From Lysobacter sp. K5869 (GTDB lineage: Bacteria; Pseudomonadota; Gammaproteobacteria; Xanthomonadales; Xanthomonadaceae): a stretch of DNA of 64,000 bases. The DNA lies in contig NZ_CP072597.1 of NCBI RefSeq assembly GCF_018847975.1, positions 1-64,000 of the forward strand. Direction: 5' to 3'. The stretch's first letter is position 1; the number at the start of each line of letters is the position of its first letter. Of the stretch, positions 8,023 through 19,360 are shown piece after piece. A program made the position numbers and the translations under genes. A model generated the notes under the pieces. It saw only the letters and a program-made list of their open reading frames with translations, was not told where the DNA came from and ran no database searches.

Positions 8023-9406
8023 CTATCTCTCTCCAGTAATCTCGTTATAGGCGTGTTAAAACGCCTTGCAAAAGTACGGCCCAACCTCCCGCACTGCTTT
8101 GCGGTTGCCGCCGGGAGACTTTGCGCAGTCGGTCGTAGAGGCCACTGTCATCGCGCGGAAAGCTTCGCGTCGCGCGCATTAAATGTGATGAATTCCAGGT
8201 GTTTTTGACCGTTTTCGCGCTGCGCTCGCGACCGCGATGCGAGTGCGCGAACGTTTTGCTTTGCGTTGTCTGCGATCTTGCCGAATCGGCATCGATGCTT
8301 TGCATCGTTCCTTTGCACAACGAGCTAAATCGCGGCGAAGCCGCTGATTTACGGTGTTTGCTCCGCATACGCATGGGCGGCGATACGTATCGAAACGTCG
8401 CGGCGTTGCGGATTCGTCGGTCGCCGATGCGATGCGTATGGCGCCTATACATACTTATAAAAGGTGTGCGCGGCGCGGTTCGTGGATTGCTCGGCTGCAT
8501 GCGTTCGCGCGGCGACTGATGCCGCACAACTGAACGACTCGTTCAGTTGTGCGTATTCGCGATGCGTCGTCCATCGAAACCTCGATGCGCGCCGGTAAGA
8601 GATGAGAAGCGAGCGATGTCCGCGCATCGATGCGCGAAGCGTTCGACACTTTCGAGACTGAACGATTCGTTCAGTTGCGCGCATTCGTGGCGGATCGTCC
8701 GTCGAGGCGTCGGCGCGCATCGCTAAGAGATAAGGAGTGATCGCTGTTCGCTCATCGCTGCGCCAAGCATTCGGCGCTTTCGATACTGAACGATTCGTTC
8801 AGTTGCATGCATTCGCGACGGATCGTCCATTGAGGCGTCGACGCGCACCGCTAAGAGATAAGGAGCGATCGCTGTTCGCGCATCGATACGCGAAGCAGCC
8901 GACGCTATCGATACTGAACGACTCGTTCATGCGCACATGCATGCGGCGCATGCGTTGCGTACTCGCGGCGCACGAAGGCGAACGACGGGCATGCATGCCA
9001 TCGCGACCGCCGCGCCACGCGCGACGAAGCGCCAACGCACAGCCGAAGCGATGCGGACCGTCGAAGAGATGGGGAAGAAAAGACGCGTCCGCTCCCGCAC
9101 GGATCCGGCGCCGCCGCGCGGCGACGCCGGCCGAGTGCCGCCGAGGCTCGGCTGCGCGCGGTGCGCGCAGTCGAAACCTCGGCGTTGCTGCGGGTAGTAC
9201 GGAGTCCGGCCTGTTGGGGGAGGCGGCTGGCGGTATCGGCCTGGCGGTGGTCCCTGATCGATGCGGCGGATCGGGGCGGGCCGGATACGGCGGGCTCGGA
9301 GAGTGCGTTTACTGCTTTACGAATGTCGCTTCGGATCGTGTTGCGCGGCCAGGCATCGGCCGTTTCGGAACTTTCTTCGGTGTTTCGTAACGCTTTCGTC
9401 GTCCGA
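8023..9406. other. 1.4-kb gene-free region upstream of the TonB receptor
   Basis: No open frame here shows convincing protein character; those present are interrupted or arise from the tandem repeat. It holds the receptor promoter, an imperfect hairpin near 8324-8350 (AAATCGCGGC-GAA-GCCGCTGATTT), an AT-richer patch near 8449-8465, and the 128-bp repeats at 8525-8930. Composition is visibly less GC-rich than neighbouring genes up to about 8950. Confidence 0.6.
8525..8930. repeat. 128-bp tandem repeat array with a conserved CTGAACGA-N-TCGTTCAG palindrome
   Basis: The 17-bp palindrome begins at 8530, 8658, 8786 and 8914: exactly 128 bp apart each time, the fourth copy differing in its last base. 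Copy 1 extends to a 27-bp palindrome (8525-8551). Between palindromes the units share TCGTCC, TAAGAGAT(A/G), GCGCATCG and CGCGAAGC blocks. 128 is not a multiple of three and frames are not conserved, so the array is non-coding. Units 2 and 3 are the most alike. Confidence 0.9.
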
Positions 9407-10324
9407 TCAGCTCGCCATCGCCAACTTGCGCAACGGCACGACGGCCGGCTTGGCGGCTTCGGCGGCCTTGGCGCTGGCGGCGGCGCTGCGGTAACGCGTG
9501 GCCGAGGTGCCGAAGCGGGCGCGGAAGGCGCGGGCGAAGCTGCAGCAGTTGTCGAAACCGCTGGCGGCGGCGACCTCGCCGATCATCATCGAGGTGTTCT
9601 TTAACAAGTCCGCGGCGTGTTCCAGGCGCATGCGGGCCGAGGCGGCCTGCGGGCTTTCCTCGTACAGGCTGTGGAAGGTCTTGGAGAAGTACCAGCTCGA
9701 GAAGCTGGTCAGCTCGGCCAACTCGCTGATCCGCACCACCCGGTCGCAATTGCCTTCCAGGTACAGACGGGCGCGTTGCAGACGACCGAAGACCTGACGC
9801 TTGCGGCTGCGCGAACGGCCCGGGCAACGCTGGATGCGCGCGGTCAGCTCGCGCTGGACGCCGGCCAGGTGCAACAGGATCGGACGCAGGGCGTTGAGAT
9901 CGAAGCCGGTGTCGGCCTCGCTGTTGCGCGCGCTGGCCTGGCGCCACAGGCGCAGGGCGATACGGGCGTCGTGGCGGTTCATGCGGCCGCGGCCGGCGTA
10001 GAGGCTGCTGTCGGCCAGACGGGCCATGGCCTTGATCGCGTCCGGGGTCAGGTTGAGACCGACGCAGACGCCGTAACGGTCGGCCTGCAGCACCGGCTTG
10101 GAGTCGCGTTCGAACGCGATCCAGTCGCCGCGCTTGAGGCGGAACTTGCCCTCTTTGGCCTCAACCCACGAACTGCCGCGCAACTGCACCCAGATCGAGA
10201 AGTGAGTCCCGGACAGCTGGACGCTGCCCAGTCGCGAGACGCCGACGCAACTTGCCTGAACGGATTGGTCCTGCGCGTCCAGCTGCAGCAGCTGTCCACG
10301 ATCCGCCCACAATGCTTGCTCCAT
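9407..10324 (-). CDS. AraC-family transcriptional regulator
   Basis: 305 aa. The C-terminal third carries two helix-turn-helix motifs of the AraC/XylS type: ISELAELTSFSSWYFSKTFH, then IGEVAAASGFDNCCSFARAF followed by RARFGTSATRYR. The N-terminal part (about 1-150) is a sensing domain with SVQLSGTHFSIWVQLRG and a cupin-like pattern. It is followed by a positively charged, alanine-rich tail. Encoded downstream of the winged-helix regulator in the same direction (143-bp gap) and upstream of the palindrome array and TonB receptor, so the receptor is a candidate target (inference). Confidence 0.9.
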   Translation of the reverse strand: MEQALWADRGQLLQLDAQDQSVQASCVGVSRLGSVQLSGTHFSIWVQLRGSSWVEAKEGKFRLKRGDWIAFERDSKPVLQADRYGVCVGLNLTPDAIKAMARLADSSLYAGRGRMNRHDARIALRLWRQASARNSEADTGFDLNALRPILLHLAGVQRELTARIQRCPGRSRSRKRQVFGRLQRARLYLEGNCDRVVRISELAELTSFSSWYFSKTFHSLYEESPQAASARMRLEHAADLLKNTSMMIGEVAAASGFDNCCSFARAFRARFGTSATRYRSAAASAKAAEAAKPAVVPLRKLAMAS

Positions 10325-10467
10325 TGGTCCACCTCATTTGCGGGGAATGAGGTTTTTATTTGCCTGAGCAACGAACCCAGCGCCGGAAATTTGACGGAGA
10401 GTTAGGCGAATTCGGAACGAAGTCACATCCGACGAACTTCCGAAAGGACTTTTCCCAATCCAATCAG

Positions 10468-12831
10468 TCAGTTGAGCCAGCCCGGCACAAAGGTCTTCGG
10501 CTCTTCGGGCAGATCCATGTAACCGATATCGGCGCCGTCCCACTTGGCCAGGGCCAAATACACGGTGTCGCCGCGCGGGCTCAGGCTGAATCCGTTGATC
10601 GCCGAGCGCCGGCTTTGGTCCAGGCACAGGGCCGAGGGCGGCAGTTCCGGGGTGGCGATCCGGCGCATCAGCGACAGGCAGGTCGGCTGCTGGTCCATGT
10701 AGCGCAGCTCGCCGGTGGCGCTGGCCACGTCCCACAGCCGGTAGCGGTCGGCGACCGGCTCGCTGTCGTCGATCTGGCGGATGCTGGCCGGGGTCAGCGA
10801 CAGATCGGCCTGCCACAAGCCGGCCTGGGTCTGGCGGGCGAACAGCAGGCGGTTGTGGGCCGGGTCGGCCTTGCCCTCGGAGACGTCGTCCACCGCGGCC
10901 AGCAATTTCCACGGCGAGGCGCTGCGGTCGAACAGGCTCAGGCGCAGGCGCCCGTCTCCGGCGCTGGCGAGAACCAGCAGCCGGTTCGGATCGGGCAGCT
11001 GCATGGCCTGGATCGGCTCGCCCACCGGCACCGGCAGGCGGGTCACCCGGCCGCTGGCCGGCACGATCTCGAACACCGCGTTGCGCCCGTCCTGGTCCGG
11101 CCCGACCACGGTCACCCGGGTGCTGTCGGCCGACCACGAGGCGCCGTAGCGCGTACCCGGGGTCACGCCCTGCAGCATGCGCAGCGAATCGGGTTGGTCC
11201 AGGTCGGCCCACCACAGATGATTGCTGCCGGAGCGGTCGGAGAAGAACACGATCTGGCGCCCGTCCGGCGCCACCGCCGGCAGCATGTCGCGGGCCGAGG
11301 ACGGGAACAGCGGATCGACCACGTGCACCGCGCCCTTGGAGGTATCGCCCAGGACCACGCGGAACAGGCCGAAGTACGGCTTGCGCTGGACGAAGGCCGC
11401 GGCCGGGCGCGACGCCGCCACCGCCGGGAACTGCGCCGATTCGATGCCCAGGTCGCGGGCCTGCCCGGTTTCCAGCTCCAGGCGGAACAGACGGGTGTCG
11501 CCGTCGATCATCCGCCCGAACAGAATGCTGCGGTTGTCCGGCAGCCAGTCCCAGCCGCGCACGTCGGCGCTGAGCTGGCTGAGCCGCTCGGCGGTGCCGC
11601 CCTCGGCCGGCAGGCGCCAGAAATCGCCCTGCGGGTTGTTGCGCAGGAACACGATCCAGCGGCCGTCCGGCGAGAACCGCGGCGACAAGTCGAGATTGCC
11701 GGCGCCCGGGCGGTACGGCACCGCGCGCCATTCGCCGCTGGCCAGATCGAGCACGCGCATGCCGACCATGCCCTGCGCCGTCTGCATGCTGCCGAAGATC
11801 AGGCCGCGGCCGTCGGGCGTCCACTCGAAGGTCGGCGGATTGCGCGGATCGCAGTCGCCGACCTCGCGCTCGGCGCCGCCGTTGGCGGCGATCAGCAGCA
11901 CCTTGCACGAACGCGCCGGATCGACCCGCAGGAACGCGATCGAGCGGCCGTCCGGCGACCACGCCGGGTAGCTGTCCTCGGCCAGCCCGCTGGGCCGGGT
12001 GAGTTGGCGCGGCGGGGTTTGATCGGTGGTCTGGACCAGGATCGCGGTGCCACGCTGGCCCTCGGGAATGGCGACGTAGGCGACCAGGGCCGCGTCCGGC
12101 GACAGGGTCGGCTGGACTTCGAAGCCGGGCATCGAAGTGATCAGGCGATACGGGCGCGGCGAGCCGGCGACCCGCGCCGGATCGACCGGCGCCGCGGCCA
12201 CGCCCGGCGCATGCGCCTGCCGCGCCAGCGACCACCACACCAGCGCGATCACCAGCAGCAGCACGGTCGCGACCGCGCCGACGATCGAGCGCCAGGTACC
12301 GCGCGGACGCGGCTGGTTCGGCAGCGGCACCGGCTCGATGCGCTCGGCCGCGCGCGCGCCCGGCGCGGCGGCGAAGGCCTCGGCCGGATCGGCGGAGGCG
12401 TCGAAGCGGGAGGCGTCGAAACCGTCGACCGCCGCGGGCGTTTCGGCCTCGCCGGCCGCCGCCGTTTCCGGCACCTGCCAGCGCACCTTGGCCAGCAGGC
12501 GATAACCGTTCTTGGCAATGGTCTCGATGTAGCGCGGGTTGCCGCGGTCCTCGTCGAAGGCCTTACGCAGTTGGGTGATCGCCTGGGTGACCACGTCGTC
12601 GGTCGGCAGCGTGTCCGGCCAGACTTCGGCCAGCAGCGCATCGCGGCTCACCACGCGGTCGGCGTGATCGACGAGCACGAGCAACACGCCCATCGCTTTG
12701 GGCGTGATCCGGCGCGGCCGACGCGCCCCCGGCGCGCGGATCTCGCGCAGGGGGATGTCGACCAGGCAATCGCCTACCCGCAGATGCTCGGCGGGCAAGG
12801 GCGGCGTCGATGGCTCGTGGGTTCGCGGCAT
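10468..12831 (-). CDS. Membrane-anchored winged-helix regulator with TolB-like beta-propeller (CadC-like)
   Basis: 787 aa. Residues about 16-117 form an OmpR/CadC-type winged helix (ITPKAMGVLLVLVDHADRVV, VWPDTLPTDDVVTQAITQLR, YIETIAKNGYRLLAKV). A proline/alanine linker leads to one membrane segment at about 182-202 (WRSIVGAVATVLLLVIALVW). The remaining 580 residues are periplasmic and contain repeated PD40/TolB-type blades (YPAWSPDGRSIAFLR, LSPRFSPDGRWIVFLR, LPAVAPDGRQIVFFSDRSG). ToxR/CadC-like proteins bind promoter DNA from the membrane in response to a periplasmic signal; here the propeller would be the sensor. Ligand and targets unknown. Confidence 0.88.
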   Translation of the reverse strand: MPRTHEPSTPPLPAEHLRVGDCLVDIPLREIRAPGARRPRRITPKAMGVLLVLVDHADRVVSRDALLAEVWPDTLPTDDVVTQAITQLRKAFDEDRGNPRYIETIAKNGYRLLAKVRWQVPETAAAGEAETPAAVDGFDASRFDASADPAEAFAAAPGARAAERIEPVPLPNQPRPRGTWRSIVGAVATVLLLVIALVWWSLARQAHAPGVAAAPVDPARVAGSPRPYRLITSMPGFEVQPTLSPDAALVAYVAIPEGQRGTAILVQTTDQTPPRQLTRPSGLAEDSYPAWSPDGRSIAFLRVDPARSCKVLLIAANGGAEREVGDCDPRNPPTFEWTPDGRGLIFGSMQTAQGMVGMRVLDLASGEWRAVPYRPGAGNLDLSPRFSPDGRWIVFLRNNPQGDFWRLPAEGGTAERLSQLSADVRGWDWLPDNRSILFGRMIDGDTRLFRLELETGQARDLGIESAQFPAVAASRPAAAFVQRKPYFGLFRVVLGDTSKGAVHVVDPLFPSSARDMLPAVAPDGRQIVFFSDRSGSNHLWWADLDQPDSLRMLQGVTPGTRYGASWSADSTRVTVVGPDQDGRNAVFEIVPASGRVTRLPVPVGEPIQAMQLPDPNRLLVLASAGDGRLRLSLFDRSASPWKLLAAVDDVSEGKADPAHNRLLFARQTQAGLWQADLSLTPASIRQIDDSEPVADRYRLWDVASATGELRYMDQQPTCLSLMRRIATPELPPSALCLDQSRRSAINGFSLSPRGDTVYLALAKWDGADIGYMDLPEEPKTFVPGWLN

Positions 12832-13199
12832 GAATCCTGCTGATGGTGCGCACTTGCCCGCGGTTGGTCATGTGCCTGAACGCCTAGACACAAAACGGAC
12901 CAACCGACATATCCGGCATGGCGCGGTGGCGCGATCGGAAAGGCGCGCCGAGTGAGCTTGTTCTAGCCGCCTATTCTAGCCCCCGGGAACCGCGCCACGG
13001 CCCGCAGCACAGCGTCGCAGGGCGGTTTTAGGCCCCGGCGGGCCGAAACGTATCGTTCCAAAACGCGCACGGCGCCGTGTATTTATCTGTAACGCATCGC
13101 CTGCGAGGCGATTACGCCGTCGCAGCGGCGTCTCAGCTTAACGCGGGAGTCATTTCAATTTCGTTCAGCGCCGCGGGGCGATTCCGCCGCGCCCGGGCT
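12832..13199. other. Intergenic region upstream of the winged-helix regulator
   Basis: 368 bases with no supported gene. AT-richer around 13075-13165, downstream of the ion-channel gene (minus strand). No hairpin terminator or repeat stood out. Confidence 0.35.
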
Positions 13200-13880
13200 T
13201 CAAGTGCGCGGCTGGCGGAGCATGGTCAAGCCGATCAAGCGCGACACCACCGCGGCGAGATAGCCCACCCCGGCGAGCTGCTCGAACATCGTCAGCACCC
13301 GCGCCGCGGGCGACATCGGCAGGATGTCGCCCAGGCCCACGGCCGACAGGTTGGTGAAACTCAGGAACAGCAATTCCAGCCACGTGCGCGGCTCGCCCGG
13401 CCGTTCGGCACCGACGAAGCTGCCCGGATACCAGGCCTGACAGACCAAGAACGCGTAAGCGAAGCCCCAGGCCAGCAGGGTGAACGTCGCGCCGGCCGCG
13501 AACAGTTCGTCGGCGGTCACTTTGTGGTCGCTCATCATGTAAGCGATCAACGCGCCGGCCGCGTAGAAATACAGCGCCGCTTCCAACGCCGAGGACAGCA
13601 CCAACAAACCGGGGCTGGCGACGACCACCGACAGCACCGACAGCGCGAACGCCGGTATCGCGATGATCCAGGCGATCCACTTGATCGCCGGACTGCGGTT
13701 GACCACCCACACCGCCAACGCCAGCACCAACACGCCGAACGCGCCGAACACCACGCGCCCGCCGCCGCCGGGCTCGAACAAGGGATAGGCCAGCAGGCTC
13801 AGCAACTGCGCCGCCAGCAAGAACGCCGAGGGGTGGCGGCGGGCGATGGCGCGGGCTTTCAGGGAGGCGTAGCTGGTCAT
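13200..13880 (-). CDS. Two-pore-helix-type ion channel (Ion_trans_2 family)
   Basis: 226 aa with hydrophobic segments at about 20-33, 44-61, 66-88, 92-115 and 133-148, then a pore module: pore helix LELLFLSFTNLSAVGLGDIL at 168-187 and a last transmembrane helix at about 195-220. The filter SAVGLGD (179-185) is in the place of potassium-channel TVGYGD, with Leu replacing Tyr/Phe. Likely a cation (perhaps potassium) channel of unknown physiological role. No cytosolic ligand-binding domain follows the pore. Confidence 0.75.
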   Translation of the reverse strand: MTSYASLKARAIARRHPSAFLLAAQLLSLLAYPLFEPGGGGRVVFGAFGVLVLALAVWVVNRSPAIKWIAWIIAIPAFALSVLSVVVASPGLLVLSSALEAALYFYAAGALIAYMMSDHKVTADELFAAGATFTLLAWGFAYAFLVCQAWYPGSFVGAERPGEPRTWLELLFLSFTNLSAVGLGDILPMSPAARVLTMFEQLAGVGYLAAVVSRLIGLTMLRQPRT

Positions 13881-13911
13881 GGCGAAGGAGGCCGGCGCTG
13901 AAGGTGGAAAA

Positions 13912-13945
13912 AAGAAAGCCGGGCATCAGCATGCCCGGCTTTCTT
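13912..13945 (-). terminator. Hairpin downstream of thiC
   Basis: Perfect 15-bp stem (13912-13926 with 13931-13945) and CAGC loop. It lies 160 bp past the thiC stop; on the minus strand the stem ends in TTTCTT and is followed by TTTTTCC, so it can terminate minus-strand transcription before the channel gene. Confidence 0.75.
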
Positions 13946-13996
13946 CGACTTCTCACCCGTCTTCGTCGCGGCCTTACGAACTGGCCGCCACCCCAG

Positions 13997-14080
13997 GTAG
14001 GAGCGGCGTGAGCCGCGACCGCTCGCTTCGCGCTTGCGCCGTCGGCCGGAGGTCGCGGTCGCGGCTCGCGCCGCTCCTAC
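13997..14080. repeat. Inverted pair of REP-like elements (family A, copy 2)
   Basis: Arms 13997-14020 and 14057-14080 share the GTAGGAGCGGC(G/T)(C/T)GAGCCGCGACC core in opposite orientation, between thiC and its distal terminator. Confidence 0.85.
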
Positions 14081-14104
14081 AATCGCCTCCGGCCGGTGTC
14101 GGCC

Positions 14105-16198
<2,094 letters not shown>

Positions 16199-16315
16199 AA
16201 GTGCGCATTAGACCCGGAAACCCGGCCGGGCGCCAATCCCGGCCGGCGGCGACCGCCGTCGCAGGCCCGCGCGGCCCGCCTTGCCGGCGTCGCGCGCGGC
16301 CGCTAGCGTGCGTGC

Positions 16316-16945
16316 ATGAACCCACGCCGCCCGCTCGTCCTGCTGCCCCTCGCCGCCGCCTTGCTGCTCGGCGGCTGCCTCCTCGGCCACACCGTGCACC
16401 CCTCGCCCGCGGCCGAACGCGCGGCGGCGGACGCGCGCGCGAGCCGGTTGTTCGAGCGCCTGCGGCCGCTGTGCGGGCAGGCCTTCGCCGGCCGCATCGT
16501 CGCCGACACGCCGCGCAGCGCGGACGATCCGTTCATCGGCAAACGCCTGATCATGCACGTGCGCGGTTGCGAGACCGACACCATCCGCATCCCGTTCCAG
16601 GTCGGCGAAGACCGCTCGCGCACCTGGGTGTTCGACCGCCGCGCCGGCGATCTGCGCTTCAAGCACGACCACCGCCACCGCGACGGCAGCGAGGACGAGC
16701 TGACCATGTACGGCGGCGACCTCAAGCCCGGCGGCGAAGGCGACCGCTACGAATTCCCGGCCGACCCGCAAAGCCGCTCGATGTTCCGCCGTTTGGGCCG
16801 CGAAGTCTCGGTGCCGAACGTGTGGGCGGTGGAGATCGACGGGCGGCGCTTCGTCTACGAACTCGCGCGCCCCGGCCGCTTGTTCCGGATCGAATTCGAT
16901 CTCACCCAACCGGTGCCCGCGCCCCCGCCGCCGTGGGGCGGTTGA
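16316..16945 (+). CDS. Predicted lipoprotein, function unknown
   Basis: 209 aa. The signal peptide ends in the lipobox LLGGC, with the modified cysteine at residue 21. The mature part is charged and contains RVADTP-like, FIGKRLIMHVRGCETDTIRI and HDHRHRDGSEDELTMYGGDL segments and a proline-rich tail. One further Cys in the mature chain (HVRGCETD). No family recognised. Transcribed away from thiC; 27 bp before the convergent stop of the beta-lytic protease gene. Confidence 0.75.
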   Translation: MNPRRPLVLLPLAAALLLGGCLLGHTVHPSPAAERAAADARASRLFERLRPLCGQAFAGRIVADTPRSADDPFIGKRLIMHVRGCETDTIRIPFQVGEDRSRTWVFDRRAGDLRFKHDHRHRDGSEDELTMYGGDLKPGGEGDRYEFPADPQSRSMFRRLGREVSVPNVWAVEIDGRRFVYELARPGRLFRIEFDLTQPVPAPPPPWGG

Positions 16946-16972
16946 GGACGCGGGCGACGACGCGGTGCCGGC

Positions 16973-18112
16973 TCAGTTCGGACCCGGGTTGGGGTAGTAG
17001 CCGTAGCAGTAGTTCTGCCCGTTCTTGGTCAGATAAAAGCGATTGCAATTGGTGTCGTAGCTGCTGCCGGTCGCGGTGATGCGATAGCCCGACAGGTACG
17101 CGCCGTTGAGGTGATAGAAGCTGCCGTTCTGCTTCAGCGACCAATGCTGGTGCGGTCCGGTCGAGCTGCCGCCGTTGCACAGCGCCTGCGCCTGGGTGTT
17201 GGCCGGATTGGCGATGGCGGTGTTCATCGACACGTTGGCGCCGGTGTTGTACTGGATGTTCATCAGGTGGTAGTAGGTCGTCGACCAACCGCCGCTGTGC
17301 ACGATCTCGGCGAAGCACGAGGAGTGGCGCTTGAACGAACCCGCCGCCGACGCCGACACCCAGTTGCCGCTCTGGTTGCTGCCCCAGCCGCCGCCGCGCG
17401 ACATGTCCAGCGACGACATCGGGTAGTTGCCCGAGCCGGTGTTGGTGTGCGCGCCGCCGACATGCCAGCTCGCGCCGCGCGGGAACGGGAACTGCAGCAG
17501 GCCGTTGGGCGAAAGCGGCTGCACGTCCGGGCCGGACTTGGCGAAGCGGTCGGACGGCGCCTTGGCCTGGCGCGGCTCGTTGAACAAACGCCCGTAAATC
17601 AGCTGGAATTCGCCGTCGCCGCGCAACGCGGCCGCCGGCTCGCTGTCGCCGGAACGCTGGAACAGCGCCTGCAGCGGATTGGCCCGGGCCAGCGTCACCG
17701 GCCCCTTGGCGCCGTCGGGATCGCGCTCGTACAGCGATTGGCGCAGCGCCAGCGCGACTTCGCGCGTCTGCGCGCCGAAACCGTCGGCGCGCGCGAGCTT
17801 GCCGAACGGACGCTTGGGCGCGTCGCCGCGCTTGGCGCTGATCGCGCCGCTCTGCTGCTCCATCAGCGCGATCAGCACTTTCGGGCTGATGCCGCTGTAG
17901 CCGGCCCAGTGCGAAATCTCTTCCGAATGTTTGCGCAGCTGCGGCGCGTGCTTGGCCAGATACGCGTCGATGTCGAAATCGAACATCTCGTCGTAGGAAT
18001 ACACCAAGTCCTCGCCGCTGAGCCCATGGCCCTGCGCGCTGGCGTTGCCGCCGATCGCCGCCAGCGCACACAGCAGCGCCAGCCCCAGTCCCGCCTTGGA
18101 AATCTTCTTCAT
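16973..18112 (-). CDS. Beta-lytic metalloendopeptidase preproprotein (M23A, LasA-like)
   Basis: 379 aa. Signal peptide 1-26 (ends ASAQ), propeptide about 27-200, and mature enzyme from about SPNGLLQFPF at 201 to the C terminus (179 aa), the size of the Lysobacter/Achromobacter beta-lytic protease, which cleaves Gly-containing cross-bridges of Gram-positive peptidoglycan and elastin. Zinc ligands by family analogy are H222, D236 and H323 (GPHQHW), with H282 (YYHL) catalytic. Cysteine pairs C266/C312 and C356/C369 fit disulfides. Start chosen at MKKISKAGLG; the longer upstream frame lacks a signal peptide. Secreted bacteriolytic enzyme typical of predatory Lysobacter. Confidence 0.95.
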   Translation of the reverse strand: MKKISKAGLGLALLCALAAIGGNASAQGHGLSGEDLVYSYDEMFDFDIDAYLAKHAPQLRKHSEEISHWAGYSGISPKVLIALMEQQSGAISAKRGDAPKRPFGKLARADGFGAQTREVALALRQSLYERDPDGAKGPVTLARANPLQALFQRSGDSEPAAALRGDGEFQLIYGRLFNEPRQAKAPSDRFAKSGPDVQPLSPNGLLQFPFPRGASWHVGGAHTNTGSGNYPMSSLDMSRGGGWGSNQSGNWVSASAAGSFKRHSSCFAEIVHSGGWSTTYYHLMNIQYNTGANVSMNTAIANPANTQAQALCNGGSSTGPHQHWSLKQNGSFYHLNGAYLSGYRITATGSSYDTNCNRFYLTKNGQNYCYGYYPNPGPN

Positions 18113-18668
18113 GGTCCGCTCCCGAGAAAGACAGTGAAGAGTCGATGGACAGCGTCGAAGCCCTAGCGGCCGAACCGCGCGGCGAACGGCGCAGGCGAGT
18201 GCGCGCACGACCGTTCGTCATCGTCGGAACGCCCGCGATTCGCTGTCCGTACACCGCGGGCGGCCGGACTCTGACCGCGCGCGTCGGCGCTGTCGTGCGA
18301 CGCAGTTCAAATCGGCGCCGTGCATGCGCCGGCGCACGGCCGTTTCTCGATTCGCTTCACAGCGCGCGAGAGAGCGCGTCGCAAACCGGCGCGGCGAGCA
18401 TGAACGCAAATGGGAGCAGCGCACACAATGCGGCCGCGGCGCGCGCGGTTTGCTGCGATGCCGCGCGCCGACGCGCCGCTGCGGACGCGGACGGCGCGCG
18501 GCGTGAATGCATTGAGTGCGCACGCGCCGATGGACGCGCGCAGGGAAACGGCAACGACCGTCCACGCGCTCGGCACGCAGGCAGCGGAATCCGCGTTGCG
18601 CCGGCCAGCGGCGCGCTCGCGCCGCGCTTCTGCGACACTGTCGCCCCGCACGCCAAGGAGAGCCGCGC
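18113..18668. other. Divergent intergenic region
   Basis: 556 bases between the beta-lytic protease gene and the PEBP-family gene. No convincing ORF, terminator or repeat; it should hold two divergent promoters. Confidence 0.35.
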
Positions 18669-19220
18669 ATGTTCCGTTCCCATCGTTCCCTGCTGACCGC
18701 GCTGCTGGCCGTGGCCGGCCTGTCGTCGGGCGGCTTCGCCCACGCCGACGAGTTCGTCCTGCAAAGCGCCGACCTCGCCGCGGGCGAAGCGGTGCCGGCG
18801 ATCCACCTGTTCACCGCCTGCGCCGGCGGCAATATCTCGCCCGCGCTGGAATGGAAGAACCCGCCCGTGGGCACGCGCAGCTTCGCGGTGACCGTGTTCG
18901 ATCCCGACGCGCCCACCGGCAACGGCTGGTGGCATTGGGCGGTGGTGAACCTGCCGGTCGCCACGACGACACTCGAACGCGGCGCCAAGCCGCCGGCGAG
19001 CGCGCTGCAACTGCGCAACGATTTCGGCCAGACCGGCTACAGCGGCCCGTGCCCGCCGCCGGGCAAGCCGCATCGCTACGAGTTCACGGTGTGGGCGCTC
19101 AAGAGCGACAAGCTCAAGCTCGACGCCAAGACGCCGGCCGCGCTCGGCGGGGTCATGGCGCGCGCCGACGCGCTCGGCCACGCGACGATCACGGTGCAGT
19201 ACGGACGGCCGAAAAAGTAA
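18669..19220 (+). CDS. PEBP-family (YbhB/YbcL-like) secreted protein
   Basis: 183 aa, start ATG behind AAGGAGAG. Residues 1-24 are a signal peptide ending AHAD. The rest matches the bacterial phosphatidylethanolamine-binding/Raf-kinase-inhibitor-like family: GGNISPALEWKNPP, FAVTVFDPDAPTGNGWWHW, NDFGQTGYSGPCPPPGKPHR and YEFTVWALKSDKL. The DPDAP and GPCPPPG-HRY motifs line the anion-binding pocket. Physiological role of bacterial members is not settled. Confidence 0.9.
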   Translation: MFRSHRSLLTALLAVAGLSSGGFAHADEFVLQSADLAAGEAVPAIHLFTACAGGNISPALEWKNPPVGTRSFAVTVFDPDAPTGNGWWHWAVVNLPVATTTLERGAKPPASALQLRNDFGQTGYSGPCPPPGKPHRYEFTVWALKSDKLKLDAKTPAALGGVMARADALGHATITVQYGRPKK

Positions 19221-19323
19221 CCGCGGAAACCATCGCCCGCGGTCGCGTCGCCGCCGCCGGCGCGACCGCGAAGCCGCGCCGGCGCGGGCTTTGCGCCGGC
19301 CGCACATTTTTTCGCCGGGCCTC

Positions 19324-19360
19324 TTGACGCGCCGCACAACGGCACGGTATTGCTAAGCCC
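19324..19360 (+). promoter_or_regulatory. Candidate thr operon promoter
   Basis: TTGACG at 19324-19329 and TATTGC at 19348-19353 with an 18-bp spacer. The predicted start lies at about 19360, the base before the leader ATG. Confidence 0.5.

Noticed and set aside
8525..8930. CRISPR array
   Set aside because: Only four dyads at 128-bp spacing with related (not unique) spacers; repeat and spacer sizes do not fit and no cas gene is present.
8737..9390. 217-codon plus-strand frame across the palindrome array
   Set aside because: It crosses a 128-bp repeat that shifts frame at each unit and is Arg/Ala-rich; no ribosome binding site or domain.
10360..12843. 827-codon plus-strand frame opposite the winged-helix regulator
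   Set aside because: Gln/Arg/Ala/His-rich shadow of the real gene with no recognisable domains.
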